Assembly (NCBI RefSeq): GCF_000688395.1
Contig: NZ_JIAG01000002.1
Span: forward strand, 1-64,000
Direction of reading: 5' to 3'
Source: Haematomicrobium sanguinis DSM 21259
Lineage (GTDB): Bacteria; Actinomycetota; Actinomycetes; Actinomycetales; Micrococcaceae
DNA length: 64,000 nt
Part shown: one piece after another, positions 7,671 to 16,768 of the stretch
How the letters are laid out: each line of letters opens with the position of its first letter
How positions within the stretch are numbered: position 1 is the stretch's first letter
Translations under genes and position numbers: made by a program
Notes under the pieces: generated by a model
What the model was told of the DNA's origin: nothing
The model's database searches: none
The model's input: only the letters and a program-made list of their open reading frames with translations

Positions 7671-9065
7671 TTAGCCGAGCGAACCTTCTTCGGCGCGCGA
7701 TGGCACGGGCTTATTGTCCGCGTCATAGGTGTAAATGCCGATGAGCGCTTCGGACGGGTCGCCGGCCTCATTGAACGCGATCGGACCGGAGTAACCGTCA
7801 TAGTCAATGTCTTTGCCCTCGCGCAGCAGGGTGACACAGCCCGCGAAGTCGAAGCACTTCTCGCCGTCCTTGGATACCGCCGCCATTTGCTCGGCAATGG
7901 CCTTGCCGTCGGTGGAACCGGCGGCTTCCGAGGCGAGCGCCACCAGGGTGATCGCATCATAGGATTCACCGGCGTAGGTCCAGTTCTCCAACTTCGGGTC
8001 AACGCCCTTGAGCGCCTCGCGGAACGCTGCCGAGGTGAACGTGCCGGGAATGGTTCCCTGCGCTCCCTCCAGCGCGCCCTTGGCGATTGAGGACTCACCA
8101 GAGTAATCCAGCACGTTGCCGTCCACCAGGAAGATCTTGGTCGGGTCCACGCCCTTGGACAGCAACAGCGGGATAATCTGCTTCGCCTGATCGAAACTGA
8201 AGATCGCAATCGCGTCCGGGTTGGCGTTAGTGACCTCATCCACCTGGGACTGGAACTGCGAATCGCCCACATTGAACATGGACTCGGCAACAACCTGGCC
8301 GCCGGCCCCTTCAAACGCCTGCTTCACATTGGTCTGCAAACCGGTGCCGTAGGGGTCGTTCATGACGATCATACCGAGTGTCGTCGCACCGCACTGCGCA
8401 ATGTAGTTGCCCAAAGTCCGGCCCTGCAACACATCGGATGGCGCGGTACGGAAGTACAGGTTGTTGTCATCCCAGGTCGTGAAATCCGGCGAAGTGTTAG
8501 ACGCCGAAATTTCCAGGACACCGCCGCCGGTGATCTGGTTAATCACGTTCTTGGTCGACCCTGAGGCCGCCGCACCGAAGATCACGTTGACGCCTTGGCG
8601 CATCATGTCCGCAACCGATTGGCTGGCAATATCGGTGGAGGATTCGCCCTCGTCGCGGTTGATGACCTCGACCGGTTTGCCGAGCACGCCGCCGGCATCG
8701 TTAATCTCCTTGATCGCGACATTGACACCGGCAAGCTGTGGCGGCCCGAGCACCGCAAGGCTGCCGGTCGCTGGCACGAGCGTACCGATCTTGAGCGGAT
8801 TCTCGGTGCTGCCTTTGGACTCCGGGACGCTGGCCGGATCGCCCTTGGGCCCCGGATCCTTGCCCTCGCCGCCGTCTCCGGTGGGACAGGACAGCGCCCC
8901 GGCCGGCGCCGCAGTGCTGGGGCTATCGCTTGATCCGCCCGAGGGCGACCCCTGCGAGCATGCGGCCATGGATAGGGTGAGGGCCAACGCGGCCACCGAA
9001 ATCACGGATGTCCGCGCACGGCGCTTCATTGCGCTCGCGCGATCCCGTGTCGAAACGTCACTCAT
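7671..9065 (-). CDS. livK: ABC transporter substrate-binding lipoprotein (LivK-like)
   Basis: A 464-residue secreted lipoprotein with a periplasmic-binding type 1 fold (Leu/Ile/Val-binding family): PLKIGTLVPATGSLAVLGPPQLAGVNVAIKEINDAGG is the usual first strand/helix. A basic start and hydrophobic core lead to the lipobox LSMAAC with Cys36, followed by a Gly/Ser/Pro linker. The ATG at 9065 was chosen because GAGGAG lies 7 bases upstream; a longer reading to 9104 has no ribosome site. It would deliver substrate to LivHMGF, although it is convergent with that operon and has its own promoter. The ligand is not readable from sequence. Confidence 0.9.
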   Translation of the reverse strand: MSDVSTRDRASAMKRRARTSVISVAALALTLSMAACSQGSPSGGSSDSPSTAAPAGALSCPTGDGGEGKDPGPKGDPASVPESKGSTENPLKIGTLVPATGSLAVLGPPQLAGVNVAIKEINDAGGVLGKPVEVINRDEGESSTDIASQSVADMMRQGVNVIFGAAASGSTKNVINQITGGGVLEISASNTSPDFTTWDDNNLYFRTAPSDVLQGRTLGNYIAQCGATTLGMIVMNDPYGTGLQTNVKQAFEGAGGQVVAESMFNVGDSQFQSQVDEVTNANPDAIAIFSFDQAKQIIPLLLSKGVDPTKIFLVDGNVLDYSGESSIAKGALEGAQGTIPGTFTSAAFREALKGVDPKLENWTYAGESYDAITLVALASEAAGSTDGKAIAEQMAAVSKDGEKCFDFAGCVTLLREGKDIDYDGYSGPIAFNEAGDPSEALIGIYTYDADNKPVPSRAEEGSLG

Positions 9066-9150
9066 GGATTTTCTCCTCATATATGAATTGCGGGGCGGAC
9101 GCACCCGCCAAGCACCGGAACCCAGAAACTCAAAGGGTCCAGGCGCAAGT

Positions 9151-9177
9151 GTTACTAAAAAAGTAACCTAAATCACA
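9151..9177 (-). promoter_or_regulatory. Regulatory site upstream of livK
   Basis: Two overlapping signals. First, GTTACT-AAAAA-AGTAAC is an inverted repeat at 9151-9167. Second, on the minus strand, TGTGATTTAGGTTACT (9162-9177) matches the GlxR-type pattern TGTGA-NNTANN-TCACA at all but two defined positions. They lie about 85-110 bp upstream of the livK start. Confidence 0.35.
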
Positions 9178-9209
9178 CCGGGAGTTAAGGGCATCGCGAA
9201 TACTGCTGG

Positions 9210-12200
9210 TTACGAGTGCGTAACGGTCCCCAAATCGAGCCGGGTATCCGCGGCGCGCACGTCGCTATCCTGGTGCGTCACCTGCACCACACCGTGCCCG
9301 GCCAGGTGCGTGCGCAACTGGTCCTGAAGTTCGCGCGCCGTGGGCTCATCCAGGTGCGCGCTCGGCTCGTCGAGGCACACAATGTCCGCTCCCGCCAACA
9401 CCGCGCGCGCAATCGCGAGGCGTTGCCGCTCGCCGCCGGAGAGCCAGGACCCCGCAGGTCCCACCTTCGCATCCAGCCCGCCGGCGCGCGAGTCGACCAT
9501 GTGCGCGAGCCCCGCGGTTTTCAGCGCCGCCCACATCTGCTCCTCACCGACCTCCCCGGCACGGGACAACGCCAGGTTGCCGCGAATGGTCGAATCGAAA
9601 ATGTGCCCCTCTTGCGGGCACCAGGCGACCCGTGGCGCCAGTTCGCCCGGCGCCAGCATCCGCGGCGCATCGTTGACCGCAACACTGCCGCTCTCCGGGC
9701 GCAAAAACCCCAACATGATGGCCAGCAGCGTGGTCTTGCCGGAGCCGCTCGGGCCGGTGATGCTCAACCACTCCCCGCGCCGAACCCCGGCGGACACCGA
9801 TTCCACCGCGAGCGGCAGGTCTTCACCCCATCGGGCGCTCACCTGGTGAAGTTCGACGGCGTTAATCGCCTCGGTTGCCGGGTGTCCCGGGTTCGCGTGC
9901 TCACCATGCGGAATGTCTTTGGCGAGCGCCAGGACCGGGAACCACCAGCCGGCGGCGGATTGGGCGTTCATGATGGGTTCGGTCAGGGCGATCTGCATCA
10001 GCACAATGGTGAGCAAGAGCGGCGCAGCGACGGCCGTGCTTGCCCCGATCGGGATCATGAGCGCGGCGGTGAGCGCTTGAACTGCGGTAATCAGGGCAGC
10101 AGCCAGTCCGGTACTGCCCGCGAGCGCGTTCTCTGCCGGGACGGCTTGGCGATCCAGTTCGCGCAGGTGCTCCAGTTTGTGACCGAGCGTGCGGTGCACC
10201 CGCAGGTAGTCGCGTTGGCTGAGTGTGTCGAGCGTGGCGCTCACCAAGTCGGCGCGGAGCCCTCGTTGCAGCCGCCGGGCGCGGGCCTCGGTGATAAGGG
10301 AGAAACCCACCCCGGCAAGCACGCTCACTGCCACGCCGAGCAGCTGAATCCATAGCAGAGACGGCGCGAAGATGGCGGTGACCGCCGCCGCGGCGACGAG
10401 CACGATGGGTAGCCCCGCGACCGGCACAACCGCGCGAATGAGCGCATCGCGCAACTCATCGACCTTGACCACGAGGGCATTCACGCTCGCGGCCGGGGTA
10501 AGCCGCTCCTTGAGGCTCAGCGCCCGCTCGCTCAGATACTTCCACACCGCGGCCCGCCACTTGCCCTGCAGGTCAAAGACCACGTCATGGGACACCAAGC
10601 GTTCCAGGTAACGCAAGAGTGCGCGCGCCAGTCCGAAGAACCGGACGCCCACAATGGCGACCAACAAAAACAAAATGGGCGGCTGCTCGCTTGCACGCAC
10701 AATAAGCCAGCCGGAGAGTGCGCTTAACGCAATCGCCGCCATGGAGGCGAGCGCACCGGTCAGTACCGCCGCGAGGAGCCGCCACCGGGCACCGCGGGTG
10801 AGGTCGAGGACGGCAGCCCATCCGGTCCGAGTGAGCTCGGCATTGTCGGCGCTCGTCGCATCGCTGGCCGGGGCAGCCGCGCCAGGCGCCTCAATCACGG
10901 CAGCGTGCTTGGTTTTAGTCGGCTCGGGCAACGAGAACTGCAACGCCGGGTCCGCATTGGGCGGTTCGGCGATCGTACTCGGCGTTTCGCGCGGTGTCAG
11001 CGCGATCGTGGTGTCGGCAAGGTCTTTTACGTCGCGGTCGTGGCTTGCCACGAGGACCGGGGTGGTGCCGCGCAGTTCGTGCAGCCATTGAATCACGTCG
11101 GCGCGGCGGGCGCCGTCGAGGTGCGCGGTGGGCTCGTCCAACACCACGAGGGAGTCCCGCGTGCGTTGCACCTCGGCGCGCGCGAGTGCGAGCCGCCGCT
11201 GCTCCCCGGGAGAGAGCCAGGACGGGTGACGCTCAGCGAGGTCCTGCAGCCCGAAGCGCTCCAGCGCAGCGTTGATCGCGGCGTCGGGAGCCTGGCCAAG
11301 TTCCGCGCGCACCGTCGGCTCGGTAAACAAGGGGAGCTGTTGCACCCACAGGACATTCCGGTTCCGGTAGTTCGCCTCCAGCCAACGTCCCAACACGGTT
11401 GATTTTCCGGCGCCGCTCGGCCCGGTGAGCGCAAGGAATGGCGCACTGTCCGGGTCCTCCGTGAGTTCCTGTAGCCGTGCCGTGGCCGCGTCCCACTGGG
11501 GGTTCGCCGGTGCCGAGTCATCCGCGGCGTGCCCTGAGTCAGTGTCCCCGGTGGAGGTAACCGTATTGACGGCACGCGCACGTTGCGCGCGCGATTGCGC
11601 CAACGCCTCCAGCCCGTCCTGCGCCGCGTGATAGGAACTGCCCACCTCGCGCAAGGGATTGTAGATATCGGGGGCGAGGATCAGAACCAAGAGCCCGACT
11701 TCCAAACCGAGATCGCCCTTGACCATCCGTACCCCAATGACCACGGCCACGAGCGCCACCGAGAGCGTCGCAACCAGTTCCAGGGCCAGCGCGGAGAGGA
11801 AGGCAACGCGCAGGTTTTTCACGGTCGCCCGCCGGTACTCCCGAGAAATAGAGATGAGCGAATCGTGTCCGGCACGGGAGCGGCCGAGCCCCACCAATGC
11901 GGGCAGGCCGCGAGCGAGTTCGGCGAAGTGCTGACTCATGCGCAACAGCGCCTCGGTCGACTTCTTGGTGTTCTCCACCGTGTGCTGGCCAATGAGCACC
12001 ATGAAAATAGGGATGAGCGGAAGGGTGAGAAGCACCAGCAACGCCGAAAGCCAGTCTTGGCTGAGCACCACGAGCCCCAACACCAACGGAATGACGGCAG
12101 TCTGCGCAAGAGCCGGGACAAACTGCAGGTAAAACCCCTCCACCTTGTCCAGTTGCCGGGTGGCCGTCAGAGCCATCCCGGCGTCCCGGGATGCTCCTAG

Positions 12201-12503
12201 CGGCGAACTCTCGCCGGTCAACGCTCCCACCAATTCGGCGCGTTCACGCTCGATCACCACCCGGGCCCGGTTACGCCCAAAGACGCCTTGCACCCAAGCG
12301 GTCAGGCCCAAGAGCAAGGCTCCGGCGCTCGCCATCAATCCCGAACTGGCGGGAAGGATCGTATTGGCGGCAACGGCGGCGACTCCTTGAGTCAGCCCCG
12401 CGGCAAAGAGCACCAGGGCGGCCGCCCTCACCAGTGCGATGAGGGCGAACCCCAGCAGCGAACGCCGATCGATCAGTTCGTGGAGCTTGACCCCTGGCAC
12501 CAT
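9210..12503 (-). CDS. cydDC: Fused CydDC thiol/heme ABC exporter
   Basis: A 1097-residue protein joining both halves of the CydDC exporter, which is required for assembly of cytochrome bd. Half 1 (about 1-545): transmembrane region, Walker A GPSGAGKST near 362, signature LSPGEQRRLALARAEV, Walker B LVVLDEPTAHLD. Half 2 (about 565-1097): second transmembrane region, Walker A GPSGSGKTT near 920, canonical LSGGERQRLAIARAVL, Walker B IVCLDEPSAHLD. The first signature is degenerate (LSPGE), suggesting unequal ATP sites. ATG at 12503 lies 10 bases after the cydB stop; the longer open reading upstream runs through cydB and has shadow-like Arg/Ser-rich composition. Last gene of cydA-cydB-cydDC. Confidence 0.92.
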   Translation of the reverse strand: MVPGVKLHELIDRRSLLGFALIALVRAAALVLFAAGLTQGVAAVAANTILPASSGLMASAGALLLGLTAWVQGVFGRNRARVVIERERAELVGALTGESSPLGASRDAGMALTATRQLDKVEGFYLQFVPALAQTAVIPLVLGLVVLSQDWLSALLVLLTLPLIPIFMVLIGQHTVENTKKSTEALLRMSQHFAELARGLPALVGLGRSRAGHDSLISISREYRRATVKNLRVAFLSALALELVATLSVALVAVVIGVRMVKGDLGLEVGLLVLILAPDIYNPLREVGSSYHAAQDGLEALAQSRAQRARAVNTVTSTGDTDSGHAADDSAPANPQWDAATARLQELTEDPDSAPFLALTGPSGAGKSTVLGRWLEANYRNRNVLWVQQLPLFTEPTVRAELGQAPDAAINAALERFGLQDLAERHPSWLSPGEQRRLALARAEVQRTRDSLVVLDEPTAHLDGARRADVIQWLHELRGTTPVLVASHDRDVKDLADTTIALTPRETPSTIAEPPNADPALQFSLPEPTKTKHAAVIEAPGAAAPASDATSADNAELTRTGWAAVLDLTRGARWRLLAAVLTGALASMAAIALSALSGWLIVRASEQPPILFLLVAIVGVRFFGLARALLRYLERLVSHDVVFDLQGKWRAAVWKYLSERALSLKERLTPAASVNALVVKVDELRDALIRAVVPVAGLPIVLVAAAAVTAIFAPSLLWIQLLGVAVSVLAGVGFSLITEARARRLQRGLRADLVSATLDTLSQRDYLRVHRTLGHKLEHLRELDRQAVPAENALAGSTGLAAALITAVQALTAALMIPIGASTAVAAPLLLTIVLMQIALTEPIMNAQSAAGWWFPVLALAKDIPHGEHANPGHPATEAINAVELHQVSARWGEDLPLAVESVSAGVRRGEWLSITGPSGSGKTTLLAIMLGFLRPESGSVAVNDAPRMLAPGELAPRVAWCPQEGHIFDSTIRGNLALSRAGEVGEEQMWAALKTAGLAHMVDSRAGGLDAKVGPAGSWLSGGERQRLAIARAVLAGADIVCLDEPSAHLDEPTARELQDQLRTHLAGHGVVQVTHQDSDVRAADTRLDLGTVTHS

Positions 12504-12513
12504 GACGCGGCGC

Positions 12514-13584
12514 CTAGGACGCGTTGGAGCGCGGCGCGTCCGGATCGATGAGGATCTTGGACTTGATTGCGGCCACAATCGGGTGCGCCTTCGGGATGCT
12601 CTTGGTGGAGATGCGGCGGCGGAACACCCAGTAGGTCCAGATCTGGTACACCAACACGATCGGGACACCGATCGCCGCGGCGACGGTGACGAAGGTGAGC
12701 GTATAGGTCGCGGCGGCCGCGTCATTCACGGTCAAACCGAACGCCGGGTCCAGCGTGGAAGGCAACGCCATCGGGAACATGGCGAGCCCGACGCCCACCA
12801 TAATGGCCACCAAAAACACACCGTGGGCGGCGAACTGCCAGCCATCACGGCCCGCCCGGGCGGCAATCCACGCGCCGGCAAGAGCAAGAACGCCGACCGC
12901 CACCATGACCCAGGCAAGCACGTGCGAGGGCTGAGCGTTGACCACAATGAGCCAGCCGATCATCGGGATCCCGAAGAGCAGCGCGGTCTTCTTGAACAAC
13001 CCGGCATACTTTGCCCGCACCTCGCCGCTGGTTTTCAGGGTCAAGAACGCGTTGGCTTGGCTCAGGCAGAAGAGCACGACGGCGATGCCTCCTAAGAGTC
13101 CCGGCCAGCTGACCCAGGCGAGGGCTCCGCCGACCCGGTCGTGGTTTTCATTGAGCGGCAGACCCCAGCTCATGGTCGCCAAGACCACGCCGATCCAGAA
13201 CGCAGCGCATAGCGAGCCCAGCGAAATGGCCCAGGTCCATACGGTGCGCCAGCGTTCGGAGTCCACCTTGCCGCGGTATTCGATACCGGTGGCACGGAAG
13301 ATGAGCCCGACCAGGATGAAGAGGAACGGAAGGTACATTGCCGAAAGCGCGGCCGCATACCAGTTGGGCATGGCGGCGAACATCGCGCCGATCGCGGTGA
13401 TCAGCCACACTTCGTTGCCGTCCCAGACCGGGCCGATGGTGTTGAGCAGAACCCGCCGTTCCTTGTTGGTTCGGGCGGCAAAGGACATGTTCATGCCGAC
13501 GCCGAGATCAAACCCGTCCAAGAACAGGTAGCCGCTCCACAGCACCATGATGAGAACAAACCAGAGAGTGGGAAGAAATTCCAT
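12514..13584 (-). CDS. cydB: Cytochrome bd ubiquinol/menaquinol oxidase subunit II
   Basis: A 356-residue membrane protein of the CydB family, the structural partner of CydA in the bd-type terminal oxidase. The N-terminus has the diagnostic LWFVLIMVLWSGYLFLDGFDLGVG followed by GPVWDGNEVWLITAIGAMFAAMP. It has about eight further hydrophobic helices and is near usual length. The ATG at 13584 has AGGA at about 8 bases. It lies 29 bp after cydA and 10 bp before cydDC, in one operon. Confidence 0.95.
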   Translation of the reverse strand: MEFLPTLWFVLIMVLWSGYLFLDGFDLGVGMNMSFAARTNKERRVLLNTIGPVWDGNEVWLITAIGAMFAAMPNWYAAALSAMYLPFLFILVGLIFRATGIEYRGKVDSERWRTVWTWAISLGSLCAAFWIGVVLATMSWGLPLNENHDRVGGALAWVSWPGLLGGIAVVLFCLSQANAFLTLKTSGEVRAKYAGLFKKTALLFGIPMIGWLIVVNAQPSHVLAWVMVAVGVLALAGAWIAARAGRDGWQFAAHGVFLVAIMVGVGLAMFPMALPSTLDPAFGLTVNDAAAATYTLTFVTVAAAIGVPIVLVYQIWTYWVFRRRISTKSIPKAHPIVAAIKSKILIDPDAPRSNAS

Positions 13585-13613
13585 GAGCTTTTCCTAATCC
13601 GTTTCGATCGTTC

Positions 13614-15215
13614 TCAGTAGGCAAAGGCGAGCACGTCGTCAGGTTCCTTTGCGGAACCCTGGTGAGTATCGCCGTCGTTCTTCTCATCATCCTCACCCGG
13701 CGGGTGAGCCAATTCCGGCATGGCCGAAGGCACCCCGGCGCGCACGTACTTGACGATGAGTGCGGTCTCCACCACGAGCAGGACAAGGTAAATGCTGCCG
13801 AGGATGACCAGCGAGGCGATCAGTTCGCCCGCGCTCACCCCGGGTGAGACGGCTGCCGCGGTGAACATGAAGACCCCATCGATGCCGGACGGGTCCGGGT
13901 TCGGTGCGACCACGAAGGGTTGGCGGCCCATTTCGGTGAACACCCAGCCGGCGATGTTCGCAAGGAACGGTGCTGCGATGCCGAGAACGGCGAGGCGCAT
14001 CAACCACGGCGATTGCGGCACGGTGCCGCGGCGAGTCACGATGAGCGCCACGAGTGCGGCAAGCGAGGCGAGGGCGCCGAAACCGATCATCATGCGGAAG
14101 CCCCAGTAGGTGACGACCATGACCGGGACGTACTGGACTTCCTGTCCGGCGCGGTCGCCGTAGATGGGACCGTCGGGCAGGTTGGTGCCGTACTTTTCCT
14201 GGTATTCCGGGATAAGCGTGTTGACGCCCTTGACGTTGGTTTCGAAGTCGCCGTTGGCCAAGAAGGACAGGATGCCCGGGATCTCGATGACGGCGGTGAC
14301 GTCATCGCAGTTGCGGGAGGCCACATCCCCGATGGAGAGCACCGAGAAGCTGGTGCCGTCGTTGCAGGCGGCTTCGGCGGCGGCCATTTTCATGGGCTGC
14401 TGTTCGAACATGAGCTTGCCCTGAATGTCGCCGGTGATCGCGGTGCCCGCGAAAGAGATCATGGCGACGACCGCGCCGATGCGCAGCGAGCGGATCCAGA
14501 CGGTGTAGTCGGTCTTGTCGCGGCCCGGGATTGCCGGGTTCTCGCCGACGATGACCTTCTTGTCCGGTCCCACGGTGTCGATACCGTCTTTGCGGCGGCG
14601 CCACAGTTGATACCAGGCGACGCCCAAGAGGAATGCGCCGGCGACGCCGAGTGCGCCGAAGATGGTGTGCGGGAAGGCGACGAGGGCGGTGTTGTTCGTG
14701 AAGACGGCCCAAGCGTCGGTCATGACTGGCTTGCCATCGATGAGTTCCACACCCACCGGGTGCTGCATCCAGGAGTTTGCGACCAGGATGAAGTACGCGG
14801 AGATCACCGAAGCGATAACCGCCGCCCACAGGCAGAAGAGGTGGATGCTGGGTTTCAATCGCTTCCAGCCAAAGATCCAGAGGCCAAGGAATGTCGACTC
14901 GACGAAGAAGGCGAGGAGCGCTTCCAGGGCGAGCGGCGCACCGAAGACGTCGCCGACAAAGCGCGAGTATTCGCTCCAGGCCATGCCGAATTGGAACTCT
15001 TGGACCAGGCCGGTGGCCACGCCCATGATGAAGTTGATGAGGAAGAGCTTCCCCCAGAATTTGGTCATCCGCAGATATTGCGGTTTGGCGGTGCGCCACC
15101 ACATGGTCTGCATTGTTGCCACTACGAGGCCGAGGCCGATCGTGAGCGGAACCATAATGAAGTGGTAGACAGTCGTGATGCCAAACTGCCACCGTGCGAT
15201 CTCGAGGGCTTCCAT
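13614..15215 (-). CDS. cydA: Cytochrome bd ubiquinol/menaquinol oxidase subunit I
   Basis: A 533-residue heme-bearing subunit of the bd-type oxidase, which reduces O2 to water with quinol electrons. Visible heme-ligand regions: His18 in TTVYHFIMVPL, the SWMQHPVG histidine, and the methionine of GFRMMIGFG. The C-terminus has VFTEMGRQPFVV. Length is close to the family norm of about 520. The ATG at 15215 has AAGGGG at 6 bases. It is first in cydA-cydB-cydDC. Two BlaI-like operators lie 35-69 bp upstream of the start codon, so the operon is probably repressed by the adjacent BlaI protein. Confidence 0.95.
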   Translation of the reverse strand: MEALEIARWQFGITTVYHFIMVPLTIGLGLVVATMQTMWWRTAKPQYLRMTKFWGKLFLINFIMGVATGLVQEFQFGMAWSEYSRFVGDVFGAPLALEALLAFFVESTFLGLWIFGWKRLKPSIHLFCLWAAVIASVISAYFILVANSWMQHPVGVELIDGKPVMTDAWAVFTNNTALVAFPHTIFGALGVAGAFLLGVAWYQLWRRRKDGIDTVGPDKKVIVGENPAIPGRDKTDYTVWIRSLRIGAVVAMISFAGTAITGDIQGKLMFEQQPMKMAAAEAACNDGTSFSVLSIGDVASRNCDDVTAVIEIPGILSFLANGDFETNVKGVNTLIPEYQEKYGTNLPDGPIYGDRAGQEVQYVPVMVVTYWGFRMMIGFGALASLAALVALIVTRRGTVPQSPWLMRLAVLGIAAPFLANIAGWVFTEMGRQPFVVAPNPDPSGIDGVFMFTAAAVSPGVSAGELIASLVILGSIYLVLLVVETALIVKYVRAGVPSAMPELAHPPGEDDEKNDGDTHQGSAKEPDDVLAFAY

Positions 15216-15249
15216 GATTATCCCCTTGTCAGAGCCCGATGTTCCTGTT

Positions 15250-15284
15250 TTCTACAGCTCGTAGAAATTCTACAGCTTGTAGAA
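15250..15284. promoter_or_regulatory. Two adjacent BlaI-type operators upstream of cydA
   Basis: TTCTACAGCTCGTAGAA (15250-15266, one mismatch) and TTCTACAGCTTGTAGAA (15268-15284, perfect 7-3-7 palindrome) lie 18 bp apart centre to centre. Both have the TACA/TGTA core of BlaI/MecI operators. They occupy the expected promoter region of cydA. Confidence 0.75.
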
Positions 15285-15370
15285 AACGGAGCGCTATTTA
15301 GCGTGGCCTTACTGAGTCCAAGGCTACTCGGCGAAAGGGAGATTGTCTGTGCACCCTCCTCTGGCCACCC

Positions 15371-15387
15371 TTCTACATCGTGTAGAA
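15371..15387. promoter_or_regulatory. BlaI-type operator upstream of blaI
   Basis: TTCTACATCGTGTAGAA is a perfect 7-3-7 palindrome with the same half-sites as those near cydA. It lies about 73 bp upstream of the blaI start and just before a candidate -10 (TAAGAT, 15407-15412), which suggests autoregulation. Confidence 0.75.
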
Positions 15388-15459
15388 AAACCCCGCGCGC
15401 GCCCGGTAAGATTAAGCTCACACACGCAAGCGAGAACAAGAAAAGAGCAACGGACGTCA

Positions 15460-15822
15460 ATGGCCACATTGGGGGAACTGGAACGCACGGTCATGGACGT
15501 GCTGTGGGAGACCGAAAAGTCGGTCAACGCGAACGAACTCCGCGAACTGTTGCTTGAGCGCTCCCGCCCCACCAAGGACCTTGCCGTCACCACGGTATTG
15601 ACCGTACTTTCCCGCCTGGAAAAGAAAGGCCTCGTGATGCGTGAGCGCGAAATCCGCCCGTACGCCTACCGCGCCGTGACCTCGCGCGCGGAGCACTCGG
15701 CCGACCTCATGGTGGAGGCTCTGGGGCAGGCTCCGGATCGCGAAGCGGTGCTGGCCCGGTTCGTCGGAACTGTCACCGATGATGAAGCCGAGGTCTTGCG
15801 AAAACTCTTGGGCGGTCACTGA
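15460..15822 (+). CDS. blaI: BlaI/MecI/CopY family transcriptional repressor
   Basis: A 120-residue winged-helix regulator. It has MATLGELERTVMDVLWETEKSVNANELRELL, then the recognition helix region AVTTVLTVLSRLEKKGLVMRER, and a dimerisation C-terminus, all at usual family length. Such proteins bind TACA/TGTA palindromes as dimers and are inactivated by a partner M56 protease. Three matching palindromes lie in the gap to cydA. The ATG at 15460 was chosen over an open upstream reading because it begins the conserved domain. The M56 gene follows 4 bases after the stop. Targets are inferred as cydAB-cydDC and itself. Confidence 0.88.
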   Translation: MATLGELERTVMDVLWETEKSVNANELRELLLERSRPTKDLAVTTVLTVLSRLEKKGLVMREREIRPYAYRAVTSRAEHSADLMVEALGQAPDREAVLARFVGTVTDDEAEVLRKLLGGH

Positions 15823-15826
15823 CGCC

Positions 15827-16762
15827 GTGCTGGCGACCTCCTACATTCTGGCCGCGCTCGCCATTTTTCTCGCGTGGCCGGCGCCGCTGATTCTCTCGCG
15901 CGCCGCCTGGCCCGCACGCTCTCCATTTGTCGCGATGATTCTGTGGCAGGCGATCGCCCTGGCCGGCGGACTCTCCATGATCGGCTCCATGTTGCTCTGG
16001 GGCCTGTCCCCCTTGAGCAGCAATATTTACGTCGCCACAAACGAACTTTTCCACCTGATTACCAGCGAACGCACCGTAGCCGAGTTCAACATCATCCATG
16101 TTTTCGCCGTCAGCACCGCCGGACTGTTATTCGCCCACCTGAGTTTTTCACTGTTGCTCACCTTTGTGCGTATTTATCGCCAACGCATCAAGCACCGGAA
16201 CCTGGTGGAGATCCTTTCCGCACCGAGCGCCACCCCCAACACCGTGGTCATCGAACACCCGGTGCCGGTGGCCTATTGCCTCCCCGGCGGCTCCCGCGGT
16301 GTGACGGTCATGTCCGACGGCCTCGTCGCTGCCCTCAGCCCGCAGGAACTGGACGCGGTCTTGACGCACGAGCGCGCCCACCTCGCTCAACGCCATCACC
16401 TCTTGCTGTGGGCATTCTCGGCCTGGCGCACCGCGCTCCCCTGGCTTCCCACCTCGCGATTGGCGCAACAGGCCGTCAACTCGCTGATCGAAATGCTCGC
16501 GGACGATTCCGCCCTGGCGACCACGGATCGAGGCACTCTGGTGCGTGCCATCGCCGTCGTCGCTACCGGGCAGCGCTCCCCCGGCACCGGTAGCGCGCCC
16601 GGCATCACCGATAACCCGGGAAGTACGACGACGGGACGTCGCCTTTCGCGCCTGCTCTCACCGCAAGCGCCCCTCACCGGATGGCAACGGGGTGCGGTGA
16701 TGGCGATCAGCCTGGCGCTGCTGGGGGTCCCGACGCTTTTGGTGCTCGCGCCCTATTCCTGA
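15827..16762 (+). CDS. M56 family (BlaR1-like) membrane metallopeptidase
   Basis: A 311-residue membrane protein with several N-terminal hydrophobic helices and the zinc-protease motif HERAH (in DAVLTHERAHLAQRHH), preceded by a PVAYCLPGGSRGVTVMSDGL block typical of M56 peptidases. It lacks the extracellular penicillin-binding sensor of true BlaR1, ending with one more helix, so its signal is probably not a beta-lactam. In the family, such proteases relieve repression by the neighbouring BlaI. The start is uncertain: GTG at 15827 lies just after the blaI stop, and an ATG at 15779 would overlap blaI by 44 bases. Convergent with parE, with a 6-bp gap. Confidence 0.85.
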   Translation: MLATSYILAALAIFLAWPAPLILSRAAWPARSPFVAMILWQAIALAGGLSMIGSMLLWGLSPLSSNIYVATNELFHLITSERTVAEFNIIHVFAVSTAGLLFAHLSFSLLLTFVRIYRQRIKHRNLVEILSAPSATPNTVVIEHPVPVAYCLPGGSRGVTVMSDGLVAALSPQELDAVLTHERAHLAQRHHLLLWAFSAWRTALPWLPTSRLAQQAVNSLIEMLADDSALATTDRGTLVRAIAVVATGQRSPGTGSAPGITDNPGSTTTGRRLSRLLSPQAPLTGWQRGAVMAISLALLGVPTLLVLAPYS

Positions 16763-16768
16763 GCCAGG

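Noticed and set aside
13920-15557. 545-codon plus-strand open frame
   Set aside because: It is antisense to cydA, ends past the blaI start, and resembles no family; the high-GC third-position bias of cydA explains it.
15827-16762. Beta-lactam sensor BlaR1
   Set aside because: The M56 protease domain is present but there is no penicillin-binding sensor domain and no beta-lactamase gene in the window.
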